A stretch of DNA of 64,000 nucleotides from contig NZ_CP126539.1 in NCBI RefSeq assembly GCF_030177755.1, positions 892,001 to 956,000 of the forward strand, in the 5' to 3' direction. Below the pieces are notes generated by a model, which searched no databases, was not told where the DNA came from, and worked only from the letters and a program-made list of their open reading frames with translations. Position 1 is the first letter of the stretch, and every line of letters begins with the position of its first letter. The stretch is from Devosia sp. RR2S18. Lineage in GTDB: Bacteria; Pseudomonadota; Alphaproteobacteria; Rhizobiales; Devosiaceae. The translations under genes were made by a program, and so were the position numbers. Positions 8,966-17,128 of this stretch are shown here, piece after piece.

Positions 8966-9889
8966 ATGCTCGGTTATGCTGCGCGGCGCGTGCTTTCGGC
9001 GATCCCGATTGCACTGATAGCCGTTACGGTTTGCTTTTTTGTGCTGCGCCTGGCCCCTGGTGGTCCCTTCGATGGCGAACGCGCCTTGCCACCCACGGTG
9101 CTCGCCAATCTGCGCGCCCATTACAATCTCGATCAGCCGCTGGTTGTGCAGTATTTCATCTATCTTGGGCGCCTGTTGCAGGGCGACCTCGGCCCCTCCA
9201 TGGTGATTGATGGCTTCAACGTAAGTCAGCTGATTGCGATTGGTTTTCCCTTCACCCTCACTATGGCGATGACCGCCTTCGTGATCGCCACCCTTATCGG
9301 CGTACTGGCGGGCATGATCGCTGCCGTGAACCAGAACAAGTGGCCAGATTATATGCTGGTGCTGACGGTGATGATCGGCGTGGTTATCCCGAACTTCCTC
9401 ATGGCGGCCCTGCTGCAATTGTGGTTCGGCGTTTATCTCGGCTGGTTGCCCGCCGGTGGCTGGGTCAATGGCTCGTGGCTGCATCTGGTGCTGCCGGTGA
9501 CCGTTCTCGCCTGGCCGCATGCCGCCCGCATCTCTCGGCTCATGCGTGGGTCCATGATCGAGGTATTGGGTACCAATTATGTTCGTACCGCCCGCTCCAA
9601 GGGCCTTGGCCAGCGCCTCGTCATGGCGCGGCATGCCATCAAGCCGGCCCTGCTTCCGGTCGTGAGCTATCTCGGGCCGGGTCTCTCTTATCTTCTGACA
9701 GGCTCGCTTGCAGTCGAGCAGGTTTTCGGCCTGCCCGGCATCGGCAAGTACTTTGTGACTGCGGCGCTCAACCGCGACTACGGCATCGTACTGGGAACGA
9801 CCATCCTCTACATGTTCATCATCCTCGCGCTTAATCTGATTGTCGACCTCGTCTACGCCTGGCTCGACCCCAAGGTGAGGTACCGCTGA
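8966..9889 (+). CDS. oppB: Peptide ABC transporter permease, OppB type
   Basis: Inner-membrane permease of 307 aa, with a first transmembrane helix (LSAIPIALIAVTVCFFVLRL) followed by the PGGPFDGER segment typical of OppB/DppB, then five further helices. The EAA-like cytoplasmic loop that contacts the ATPases is visible around VRTARSKGLGQRLVMARHAI. It forms the translocation pore with OppC. The stop overlaps the oppC start (TGATG), so translation is coupled. Confidence 0.9.
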   Translation: MLGYAARRVLSAIPIALIAVTVCFFVLRLAPGGPFDGERALPPTVLANLRAHYNLDQPLVVQYFIYLGRLLQGDLGPSMVIDGFNVSQLIAIGFPFTLTMAMTAFVIATLIGVLAGMIAAVNQNKWPDYMLVLTVMIGVVIPNFLMAALLQLWFGVYLGWLPAGGWVNGSWLHLVLPVTVLAWPHAARISRLMRGSMIEVLGTNYVRTARSKGLGQRLVMARHAIKPALLPVVSYLGPGLSYLLTGSLAVEQVFGLPGIGKYFVTAALNRDYGIVLGTTILYMFIILALNLIVDLVYAWLDPKVRYR

Positions 9890-10809
9890 TGGCTGGGATC
9901 ACAGGCAAGGACGAAGTCCTCACCACCTACGCTCGAAAGCTCGAGACGCTTGATGCTCCCAAAGGCCGTTCGCTGACGCAGGACGCCTTGCGCCGCCTCT
10001 CGCGCAACAAGGCTGCGGTCGCATCGATTGCAATTGTCATCTTCATTGTCCTGGCGGCCTTTATCGGCCCCTATTTCGTGCCATGGAGCTATTCGGAGGT
10101 CGACTGGACCGCTATCCGCAAGCCCCCCGACTTCGAGAAGGGCCACTTCTTCGGCACCGATCAGAACGGCCGAGACATGCTGGCGCGTGTGCTGCAGGGC
10201 ACGCAGATGAGCCTGATAGTTGCCGGCGTCGCCACTGTGGTGTCCGTCGTCATCGGCATCATCTATGGCGCTGTCGCTGGCTATCTCGGTGGCAGGGTCG
10301 ATGCCATCATGATGCGCATCGTCGACATCATGTATGCTCTGCCCTACATTCTCTTCGTCATCATTCTGGTGGTGATGTTCGGCCGGAATCCGGTGCTGCT
10401 CTTTGTGGGCATTGGTGCGATCGAGTGGCTGACCATGGCACGTATCGTACGCGGGCAGACCCTTTCTCTCAAAGAGAAGGAATTCGTAGAGGCGGCACGA
10501 GCCGGTGGCGCCAAGCCTTGGACCATCATCACGCGGCACATCGTGCCGAACTTGACCGGGCCAGTGGTGATCTATGCCACGCTTACCATCCCGGAGATCA
10601 TTATTGCCGAGAGCTTCCTCTCCTATTTGGGCCTGGGTGTTCAGGAACCGCAGACCTCACTGGGAACGCTGATCTCGTTTGGTGCGCCCGTCGCCGAGGT
10701 GCTCCCCTGGATGTTACTCGCACCAGCCGGCGTGCTGGTGACTCTCTTGCTGTGCCTCACCTATATCGGGGATGGGCTGCGTGACGCGCTCGACCCCAAG
10801 GACCGTTAG
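9889..10809 (+). CDS. oppC: Peptide ABC transporter permease, OppC type
   Basis: Second permease, 306 aa. The N-terminal cytosolic stretch (about 40 residues) is followed by a helix (AAVASIAIVIFIVLAAFIGP), a periplasmic portion with HFFGTDQNGRDMLARVLQG, the hallmark of OppC/DppC proteins, and five more helices. The EAA loop is at FVEAARAGGAKPWTIITRHI. It overlaps oppB by one base and lies 4 bases before oppD. It partners OppB and the OppD/OppF ATPases. Confidence 0.9.
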   Translation: MAGITGKDEVLTTYARKLETLDAPKGRSLTQDALRRLSRNKAAVASIAIVIFIVLAAFIGPYFVPWSYSEVDWTAIRKPPDFEKGHFFGTDQNGRDMLARVLQGTQMSLIVAGVATVVSVVIGIIYGAVAGYLGGRVDAIMMRIVDIMYALPYILFVIILVVMFGRNPVLLFVGIGAIEWLTMARIVRGQTLSLKEKEFVEAARAGGAKPWTIITRHIVPNLTGPVVIYATLTIPEIIIAESFLSYLGLGVQEPQTSLGTLISFGAPVAEVLPWMLLAPAGVLVTLLLCLTYIGDGLRDALDPKDR

Positions 10810-10813
10810 CCAC

Positions 10814-11796
<983 letters not shown>

Positions 11797-11797
<1 letters not shown>

Positions 11798-12816
11798 TGA
11801 ACCAGCCCGCCGTCAACCTGCTTGAGATCAAGGATCTCAAAAAGACGTTCTCGATCTCCTCGGGTCTCTTCAGCCGTCCACTGACGCTGACAGCCCTGAC
11901 CGACATCAACTTCTCCATCCGCAAGGGTGAGACGCTCGGCATTGTGGGGGAAAGCGGCTGCGGAAAATCGACTCTGGGGCGCTGCATTCTGCAGTTGATC
12001 GCCCCCGATGAGGGCCAGGTGCTCTGGCTGGGGCAGGATCTCACCAAGCTGCCAGCTGAGGAAATGCGTCGGCGGCGGCAGGACCTCCAGATTATCTTCC
12101 AGGACCCGCTGGCCTCGCTCAACCCGCGCATGACCGTGGGCGAGATCATCGCGGACCCGCTCCGCACGCTGCGGCCGGAAATGAAACCCGAACAACGCCG
12201 CGCCCGCGTCCTCAAGATCATGGAATCGGTTGGACTTCTCCCCGAGATGATCAACCGCTATCCGCACGAGTTCTCGGGCGGGCAAGCGCAGCGCATCGGT
12301 ATTGCCCGGGCGCTCATCACCGAACCCAAGCTCATCGTCTGTGACGAGCCGGTCTCGGCGCTGGACGTTTCGATCCAGGCGCAGATCCTCAACCTGCTCG
12401 CAGAGCTAAAGGATGAGTTCGGGCTGACGCTGATCTTTATCTCGCACAATCTATCGGTCGTGCGGCATGTGTCCGATCGTATCCTGGTGCTCTACCTTGG
12501 CCGCATCGTTGAGTTGGCCACGGGCGACGAGATCTATAGCGACCCCAAGCATCCCTATACGCGGGCACTGCTGACGGCCGTACCGATACCCGATCCTAAG
12601 CTCGCCCGGCAGCGCAATATCGATGCGCTGCAGGGTGAGATTCCCTCGCCGATCAATCCACCCTCAGGCTGTCCCTTCCGCACACGGTGTCGCTTTGCCA
12701 AGCCCTACTGCGCCGAAAAACGTCCGCCGCTTGAGACCATCGAAGGCGGTCGGTTGGTGGCATGCCACCGCTGGCGCGAGATTGAGGTCCCACAAGCGGC
12801 TGTGTTGGGCGCTTAG
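11797..12816 (+). CDS. oppF: Peptide ABC transporter ATP-binding protein, OppF type
   Basis: Second ATPase of the importer, 339 aa. Walker A GESGCGKS is at residues 51-58, with Q-loop IFQDPLASLNPRM, signature FSGGQAQRIGIARAL, Walker B LIVCDEPVSALDV and switch region FISHNLSVV. The C-terminal cysteine motif CPFRTRCRFAKPYC is present, matching OppD. ATG at 11797 overlaps the oppD stop; a TTG one codon upstream is the only alternative. Last gene of the operon, and its stop codon sits inside a GGGCGC-TTAG-GCGCCC hairpin. Confidence 0.9.
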
Positions 12817-12822
12817 GCGCCC
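12807..12822. terminator. Hairpin at the end of the opp operon
   Basis: GGGCGCTTAGGCGCCC is a 6-bp perfect stem with a TTAG loop that contains the oppF stop codon. It sits between convergent oppF and the aa3 subunit IV gene. No T-run follows, so termination strength is doubtful. The same stem recurs in the rpmJ and rpmE leaders of this window. Confidence 0.4.
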
Positions 12823-12837
12823 ACCGCTTTAAGTCGC

Positions 12838-13143
12838 CTATTCTGAGGGTGGACCACCCGTGGCGGCGCTCTGCACATCCTGGTTCAAATTGGGGTTGCG
12901 CATCAACCCGAAGACGAGTGCCGCGATGGCCACAAGGATAAAGAAGCCCCCAGTCCAGGGGCCGTTCGCAATAATCATGAAGTAGAGCCCCACCAGCAGC
13001 AACGCCATGTGGATGCTGAACCACTTCAGCAGGTTCATGAAACCATTGTAGGTCTGAATGTGCGCCGGATAATCCATTTGCCCTCCGCTCAGCGGCGGCG
13101 GCTGGATGGCAGGATCGGGACTTACGGGTCTGATCTCGGACAT
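12838..13143 (-). CDS. aa3-type cytochrome c oxidase subunit IV family protein (orphan)
   Basis: A 101-aa protein whose central motif MDYPAHIQTYNGFMNLLKWF followed by two close hydrophobic stretches (SIHMALLLVGLYFMIIA and GGFFILVAIAALVFGLM) matches the small bacterial aa3 oxidase subunit IV family (COX4_pro_2). These peptides sit beside the catalytic subunit without metal ligands. Start ATG at 13143 follows AGAGGAG. No oxidase subunit I-III genes are nearby, so the gene is unlinked. A second member is encoded at 27742-27906. Its proline-rich N-terminus is longer than in the minimal 50-aa family members. It may serve a different oxidase or be a relic paralogue. Confidence 0.75.
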   Translation of the reverse strand: MSEIRPVSPDPAIQPPPLSGGQMDYPAHIQTYNGFMNLLKWFSIHMALLLVGLYFMIIANGPWTGGFFILVAIAALVFGLMRNPNLNQDVQSAATGGPPSE

Positions 13144-13246
13144 ATTAGTGCTCCTCTTTCGAGGAAATAAGCGCGAGCCCCCGCGAAATGTTGCGCGGCA
13201 AACCGAAGTTTCTCCAAGGTTTTTTGCGCCGGTACGGGTGAGTGCT

Positions 13247-13777
13247 CTAGCTTGGCTGTACCAAGCGGACACTGCGGCGCTCAGCGGCGCTTTGGGCCAC
13301 CACTCGGCGGCGCCGGTCAGGTCCCTTGAAGTCCTCATTGTCGATGAAGCAGCGAGGGTGCGCCGCAATCGCATCAAGACGCGTCTGGAGGTGGCTGGCG
13401 GCAAAGGGCTTGCGCAGGAACTCGGTGACGCCCGCGTCGCGGGCGTCTGCGATCCGCTTGGCCTCTGGCGTCGAACTCATCATGATGATGGGGATGTGGC
13501 GGTTCCGGCAGTCCGTAGCCGACCGCAGCCTGCGGGTAAATGCCACGCCATCAAGCCTCGGCAAATCCATGTCGATGATGAGGAGATCAAAGGGACGCCG
13601 CTGCAGCTCGATCATGGTCCGGTCCGCGTCATAGGCTTCGCGAATGTCCTTGCGGCCAATCGTGCGCAACATGACACCGATGAGGGCTGCCATGTGGGCG
13701 GAGGGATCGGCGACAAGCACGCCGCGCTTGGTAATCTGCTCCATCCCCATGGCCTGCGGTCCCCTGTTCTTGCTCAC
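13247..13777 (-). CDS. Single-domain response regulator (receiver) protein
   Basis: A 176-aa CheY-like protein. The receiver fold spans about 18-140, with acidic-pocket D24, phosphoacceptor D69 (LLIIDMDLPRLDG), S101/S102 after IIMM and conserved K123 (FLRKPF). The second acidic-pocket residue is replaced by P25. A basic C-terminal tail (FKGPDRRRR) has no DNA-binding domain, so output is probably by protein contact. The first codon is GTG at 13777 with a poor ribosome site; ATG codons at residues 10 or 12 are plausible alternatives. No histidine kinase lies next to it, so it is an orphan regulator. Confidence 0.75.
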   Translation of the reverse strand: MSKNRGPQAMGMEQITKRGVLVADPSAHMAALIGVMLRTIGRKDIREAYDADRTMIELQRRPFDLLIIDMDLPRLDGVAFTRRLRSATDCRNRHIPIIMMSSTPEAKRIADARDAGVTEFLRKPFAASHLQTRLDAIAAHPRCFIDNEDFKGPDRRRRVVAQSAAERRSVRLVQPS

Positions 13778-13876
13778 TCCATCTTAGCTGGCTTTCGCCT
13801 ATGAGCGGTTAATCTGCCCGGTTGTGCAGAACGCGCGAAAGTGTGGCATGGGCTCCATTTCCTTGTCTGCTGCGCG

Positions 13877-13905
13877 TTGACAGAGCAGGGCTCTTTCTCT
13901 AAGAC
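13877..13905 (+). promoter_or_regulatory. Putative rpmJ promoter
   Basis: TTGACA at 13877-13882, a 17-bp spacer and TAAGAC at 13900-13905 give a housekeeping-type promoter. A transcript would start near 13912 and open almost directly into the leader hairpin at 13920-13935. Confidence 0.45.
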
Positions 13906-13919
13906 ACGCCTCAAGTTCC

Positions 13920-13935
13920 GGGCGCCTAGGCGCCC
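13920..13935 (+). promoter_or_regulatory. rpmJ leader hairpin
   Basis: GGGCGCCTAGGCGCCC is fully self-complementary and is followed by CTTTTGTTTG, a weak terminator-like tract, 26 bases before the rpmJ start. The same 6-bp stem with another tetraloop precedes rpmE. It may be an attenuator or a protein-binding leader; both are inference. Confidence 0.5.
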
Positions 13936-13961
13936 CTTTTGTTTGACCGAGGAATCGACCG

Positions 13962-14087
13962 ATGAAGATCCGCAACTCGCTGAAGGCGTTGATGACTCGC
14001 CACCGCGCGAACAAGCTCGTCCGCCGCCGCGGCCGGGTATACATCATCAACAAGGTGGACAAGCGCTTCAAGGCCCGTCAGGGCTAA
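13962..14087 (+). CDS. rpmJ: 50S ribosomal protein L36
   Basis: A 41-aa basic protein ([20 protein letters not shown] at the start, [10 protein letters not shown] at the end), the zinc-free L36 form that lacks the Cys-Cys-Cys-His ribbon and is usual in alphaproteobacteria. It binds 23S rRNA in the large subunit. Start ATG at 13962 follows CGAGGAATCGACC. It is too short for common ORF cut-offs. It stands alone, with its own promoter candidate, leader hairpin and strong terminator. Confidence 0.95.
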   Translation: MKIRNSLKALMTRHRANKLVRRRGRVYIINKVDKRFKARQG

Positions 14088-14110
14088 GAGAGAGCTGCCA
14101 TAGAGTTTGT

Positions 14111-14132
14111 AAAGCCCGCGAAAGCGGGCTTT
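14111..14132 (+). terminator. rpmJ intrinsic terminator
   Basis: AAAGCCCGC and GCGGGCTTT form a 9-bp stem with a GAAA loop, followed by TACTGTTTTTGG. It starts 23 bases after the rpmJ stop. Confidence 0.8.
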
Positions 14133-14169
14133 ACTGTTTTTGGGTATTCGTGCGGTTAGGAGCCGGGGC

Positions 14170-14565
14170 ATGCGGCGCTCACATACGCTCAGCATCTCGA
14201 TCCAGCGAGACTACGAAGGCGTCTACCGTTTTCTGGCCGACCCACGGAACTACCCGAAATGGTCTGTGGCGGAGGCAGAGGGTTTTGCGCAGCTGCCCAA
14301 TGGCGATTGGGGAGGTGAAACGACGTTTGGCTTCCGCCATTTCCGCTTCACGCCTGTTAACCCCTACGGCGTTCTGGACCACGCCATATTTCGCTCAGGC
14401 GAGGAACCGCTCTTTACGCCGATGCGCGTCATGCCGAACCAGGAAGCGACGGAATTGATCTTCGTCTTCTTCCAGCGCGATGGCATGAGCGACGAGCAGT
14501 TCGCCTCCAGCATCGAATGGATCACTACTGACTTCTGGACGCTGAAAAGCCTTCTCGAGACCTAG
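14170..14565 (+). CDS. SRPBCC-family protein
   Basis: A 131-aa protein with the START-like helix-grip layout seen in polyketide cyclase/dehydrase-type SRPBCC proteins: an N-terminal strand (HTLSISIQRD), the segment YEGVYRFLADPRNYPKWS that opens most family members, beta strands around GETTFGFRHFRFTPVN, and a C-terminal helix (EWITTDFWTLKSLLET). These proteins hold hydrophobic ligands; the ligand here is unknown. ATG at 14170 follows TAGGAG and is preferred to a longer frame from 14140. Converges with pyk across a shared terminator. Confidence 0.7.
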   Translation: MRRSHTLSISIQRDYEGVYRFLADPRNYPKWSVAEAEGFAQLPNGDWGGETTFGFRHFRFTPVNPYGVLDHAIFRSGEEPLFTPMRVMPNQEATELIFVFFQRDGMSDEQFASSIEWITTDFWTLKSLLET

Positions 14566-14576
14566 CCAGAAACGAA

Positions 14577-14599
14577 AAGGCCCGCTCGAGGCGGGCCTT
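14577..14599. terminator. Bidirectional terminator between the SRPBCC gene and pyk
   Basis: AAGGCCCGC and GCGGGCCTT form a 9-bp stem with a TCGAG loop, flanked by AAAA on the left and TTCC on the right. It serves convergent genes, better for the minus direction (T-run opposite AAAA). Confidence 0.7.
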
Positions 14600-14625
14600 C
14601 CAAGATTGGTGCTGCCAACCAGCAA

Positions 14626-16065
14626 TTAGCTCGAGCCAGCGCCATCCTGGCGAACAAAGGCGATCCGCAGCATGTTGGTGGCGCCGGGCGTTCCCAGCGG
14701 GATGCCGGCGGTGATCGCAATGCGGTCGCCGGGGCGGGCAAAGCCCTCCTGGTAGGCGATAACACAGGCGCGGTCGACCATGTCTTCAAGGCTCACAGCG
14801 TCCTCGGTCTGGACGCAGTGCACGCCCCAAACCACGGACATGCGGCGGATGGTGCGCTGATTGGGCGAGAGCACGATGATGGGCTTGCTCGGCCGTTCAC
14901 GGGCGGCACGGATGCCAGTCGACCCAGAGGCCGTGTAGGTGACGATGGCGGCAAGATCGAGCGTCTCGGCAACCTGGCGGGTAGCCGCCGAGATTGCGTC
15001 GGCAGCGGTCGCTTCCGGCTCGGTCTGCGCGGCGCGGATGATGCCGCGATAATTCGCATCGCCTTCCACGGCAATGGCCACCTTGTTCATGGTGGAGACC
15101 GCTTCTACCGGATACTGACCGGATGCAGATTCGGCCGACAGCATGATCGCGTCCGCGCCTTCAAAGACCGCGATGGAAACGTCCGATACCTCGGCGCGGG
15201 TGGGGACCGGCGCGGTGATCATGGATTCGAGCATCTGGGTGGCGACCACCACCGGCTTGCCATAGCGGCGCGCCATGCGGATCATGCGCTTCTGCAGGCC
15301 AGGTACGGTCTCGAGCGGCAGTTCAACACCGAGGTCGCCACGTGCAACCATGATGGCGTCGCACAGCTTGATGATTTCTTCTAGCCGATCGATCGCCTGG
15401 GGCTTTTCGATCTTGGCCATAACGCCCGCACGACCCTGCACGATTTTGCGCACGTCGATAATGTCTTCGGGACGCTGCACGAAGGAAAGCGCGATCCAGT
15501 CGGCCTCGCATTTGAGGCCTTCGAGCAGGTCCGCATGATCCTTCTCGGTCAGCGCGCCGGTCGGCAGCAGCGTGTCGGGAAGGCTCACACCCTTCTTGTC
15601 GGATAGCTTGCCGCCATAGACCACTTCGGTCTCGATCACGCCATTGCCCACCTTGGTGGCCCGGAGCTGCAGCTTGCCATCATCGAGCAGCAGGCGATCA
15701 CCGACGGACACGCTTTCAATGATCTCGGGGTGAGGCAAGTAGACGCGTTCGGAATTGCCGTTGTCGTCCTTGTTGCTGTCGAGCGTGAACTTCTGCCCGG
15801 CGACAAGATTGACGGCGCCTTCAGCAAATTTCCACACCCGCAGCTTGGGACCCTGCAGGTCGACGAGAATGCCGAGAGGATGGTTGAGCCGCTTTTCGAC
15901 ATTGCGGATGCGCTCGACGGTCTGGCGCAGCACGTCGTGGCTGGCGTGGCTCATGTTGATGCGGAACACATCAGCGCCGGCCTTGGCCAATTCCTCGATC
16001 ATCTTCTCCTCGTGGCTGGCAGGCCCGAGCGTGGCGACGATCTTTGCGCGTCTCATCCGTCTCAT
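14626..16065 (-). CDS. pyk: Pyruvate kinase
   Basis: Last step of glycolysis: phosphoenolpyruvate plus ADP to pyruvate plus ATP. At 479 aa it has the usual length of bacterial type II enzymes. Visible are the N-terminal segment KIVATLGPAS and FRINMSHAS, the catalytic lysine region MAKIEKPQAI, MVARGDLGVELP, and VATQMLESM, followed by the C-terminal domain (TASGSTGIRAARERP). It overlaps the upstream DUF1036 gene by four bases (ATGA), implying coupled translation. The C-terminal regulatory site cannot be assigned by eye. Confidence 0.95.
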   Translation of the reverse strand: MRRMRRAKIVATLGPASHEEKMIEELAKAGADVFRINMSHASHDVLRQTVERIRNVEKRLNHPLGILVDLQGPKLRVWKFAEGAVNLVAGQKFTLDSNKDDNGNSERVYLPHPEIIESVSVGDRLLLDDGKLQLRATKVGNGVIETEVVYGGKLSDKKGVSLPDTLLPTGALTEKDHADLLEGLKCEADWIALSFVQRPEDIIDVRKIVQGRAGVMAKIEKPQAIDRLEEIIKLCDAIMVARGDLGVELPLETVPGLQKRMIRMARRYGKPVVVATQMLESMITAPVPTRAEVSDVSIAVFEGADAIMLSAESASGQYPVEAVSTMNKVAIAVEGDANYRGIIRAAQTEPEATAADAISAATRQVAETLDLAAIVTYTASGSTGIRAARERPSKPIIVLSPNQRTIRRMSVVWGVHCVQTEDAVSLEDMVDRACVIAYQEGFARPGDRIAITAGIPLGTPGATNMLRIAFVRQDGAGSS

Positions 16066-16634
16066 TGCGTGTCCGTTTCTTCGGTCTGTGAATTGTCGTC
16101 CGTCGGCGCGTCTAGGGTCACGTCGTCTGGGTCGACAAGAAATGCTGGGTCTTCCAAGTCCTCGGCAGCTTCCGGATCGACCACTGCAGGTCCACCATTG
16201 TTCTCGGTCAGTTGCAGCGTCCAGTCAGTCCGGTTCTGTGTATCGATTTCAAAGAAGCCAGTGCGCTCATAGCCACGAGCGAGGCAATCCTCAACCCCGA
16301 AGATTGTGAAAGTCTCGTCACGTGTGCACATGAATACCGAACCGTCCCAGGCGCCACCTGCGATATCGTCGACCGCATAGATGTAATAGAAGCGCCGCTC
16401 CAGGTCGCCTTGGTACAGTACGCGGCAGTCGCCGGGAGGGGCCTGCCACCAGCCTTCGCTCATCCAGCCCCGTTCAGCGCGGTAGCCGAGGGCCACGGAA
16501 ATCAGATTGGCCGTCTCGTTGCAGACCCGGAGATCGGCTTTGGCCGGCAGGGTGGCAAACCCCACCGTGGCCAGGGTCGCGCCGATCAGGATCGTGCCGA
16601 GGCGAAGTTTGTGCAAGACAGTGCCGGAATTCAT
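16062..16634 (-). CDS. DUF1036 domain-containing secreted protein
   Basis: A 190-aa protein with an N-terminal signal sequence (hydrophobic core TILIGATLATVGFATL, cleavage after AKA near residue 33) followed by the DUF1036 pattern (LRVCNETANLISVALGYR, WQAPPGDCRVLYQGDL, FYYIYAVD, MCTRDETFTIFG, DCLARGYERTGFFEID). Four cysteines could form two disulfides in the periplasm. The acidic, low-complexity C-terminus (about 150-190) is likely disordered. Function is unknown. Its stop overlaps the pyk start, so the pair is one transcript; I know of no biochemical link between a periplasmic protein and pyruvate kinase. Confidence 0.8.
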   Translation of the reverse strand: MNSGTVLHKLRLGTILIGATLATVGFATLPAKADLRVCNETANLISVALGYRAERGWMSEGWWQAPPGDCRVLYQGDLERRFYYIYAVDDIAGGAWDGSVFMCTRDETFTIFGVEDCLARGYERTGFFEIDTQNRTDWTLQLTENNGGPAVVDPEAAEDLEDPAFLVDPDDVTLDAPTDDNSQTEETDTQ

Positions 16635-16808
16635 TGAGAAGTGAGTGCCTTCTTTGAGCCCAAGGTGACGCTTTGGTCAATGGCTAGCCCGACCTTTTGA
16701 CCGAATTGCGGGGAGCAAGGCGCGCGGGGTGTGGATTGGCCGATAAAGGGGTTGAACGGGGCAGCGCACTAGGGTTGAACCGGGCCTCGAAACAACAGGA
16801 AAGTGGCC

Positions 16809-17072
16809 ATGGCCGTCGAAGACAGCGTTGCCCAGGACCAGCTCCGGGCCTTCATAGAGCGCATTGAGCGCATGGAAGAAGAAAAAGCGGCCATCGCCGC
16901 CGACATCAAGGAGATCTATGCCGAAGCCAAGGGCAATGGTTTCGACACCAAGATCCTCCGCAAGATCGTGACCATCCGCAAGCAGGATGCCAATGAGCGC
17001 ATGGAGCAGGAAGCCTTGCTGGAGCTCTATATGAGTGCGCTGGGTATGGTCGAGGCGCCGCCGGAGCGCTGA
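16809..17072 (+). CDS. gapR: GapR family nucleoid-associated protein (UPF0335/DUF2312)
   Basis: An 87-aa protein of the alphaproteobacterial UPF0335 family, whose Caulobacter member GapR clamps overtwisted DNA ahead of replication and transcription forks and helps chromosome segregation. The long N-terminal coiled coil ([20 protein letters not shown]) and basic segment [18 protein letters not shown] match that family. The Caulobacter protein is about 89 aa. ATG at 16809 follows AGGAAA with good spacing; a GTG six bases upstream is less likely. Monocistronic, converging with dxs. Confidence 0.9.
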   Translation: MAVEDSVAQDQLRAFIERIERMEEEKAAIAADIKEIYAEAKGNGFDTKILRKIVTIRKQDANERMEQEALLELYMSALGMVEAPPER

Positions 17073-17103
17073 GTTCCTGAACGACTCTCAACGCGTTTTT
17101 TGC

Positions 17104-17127
17104 GGCTCGCCGGTTTCCCGGCGGGCC
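17104..17127. terminator. Hairpin between convergent gapR and dxs
   Basis: GGCTCGCCGG and CCGGCGGGCC pair over 10 bp (one G-U) around a TTTC loop. A run of six T lies just before it on the plus strand rather than after it, so it is not a canonical intrinsic terminator in either direction, but its place between converging genes suggests a 3'-end role. Confidence 0.45.
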
Positions 17128-17128
17128 G

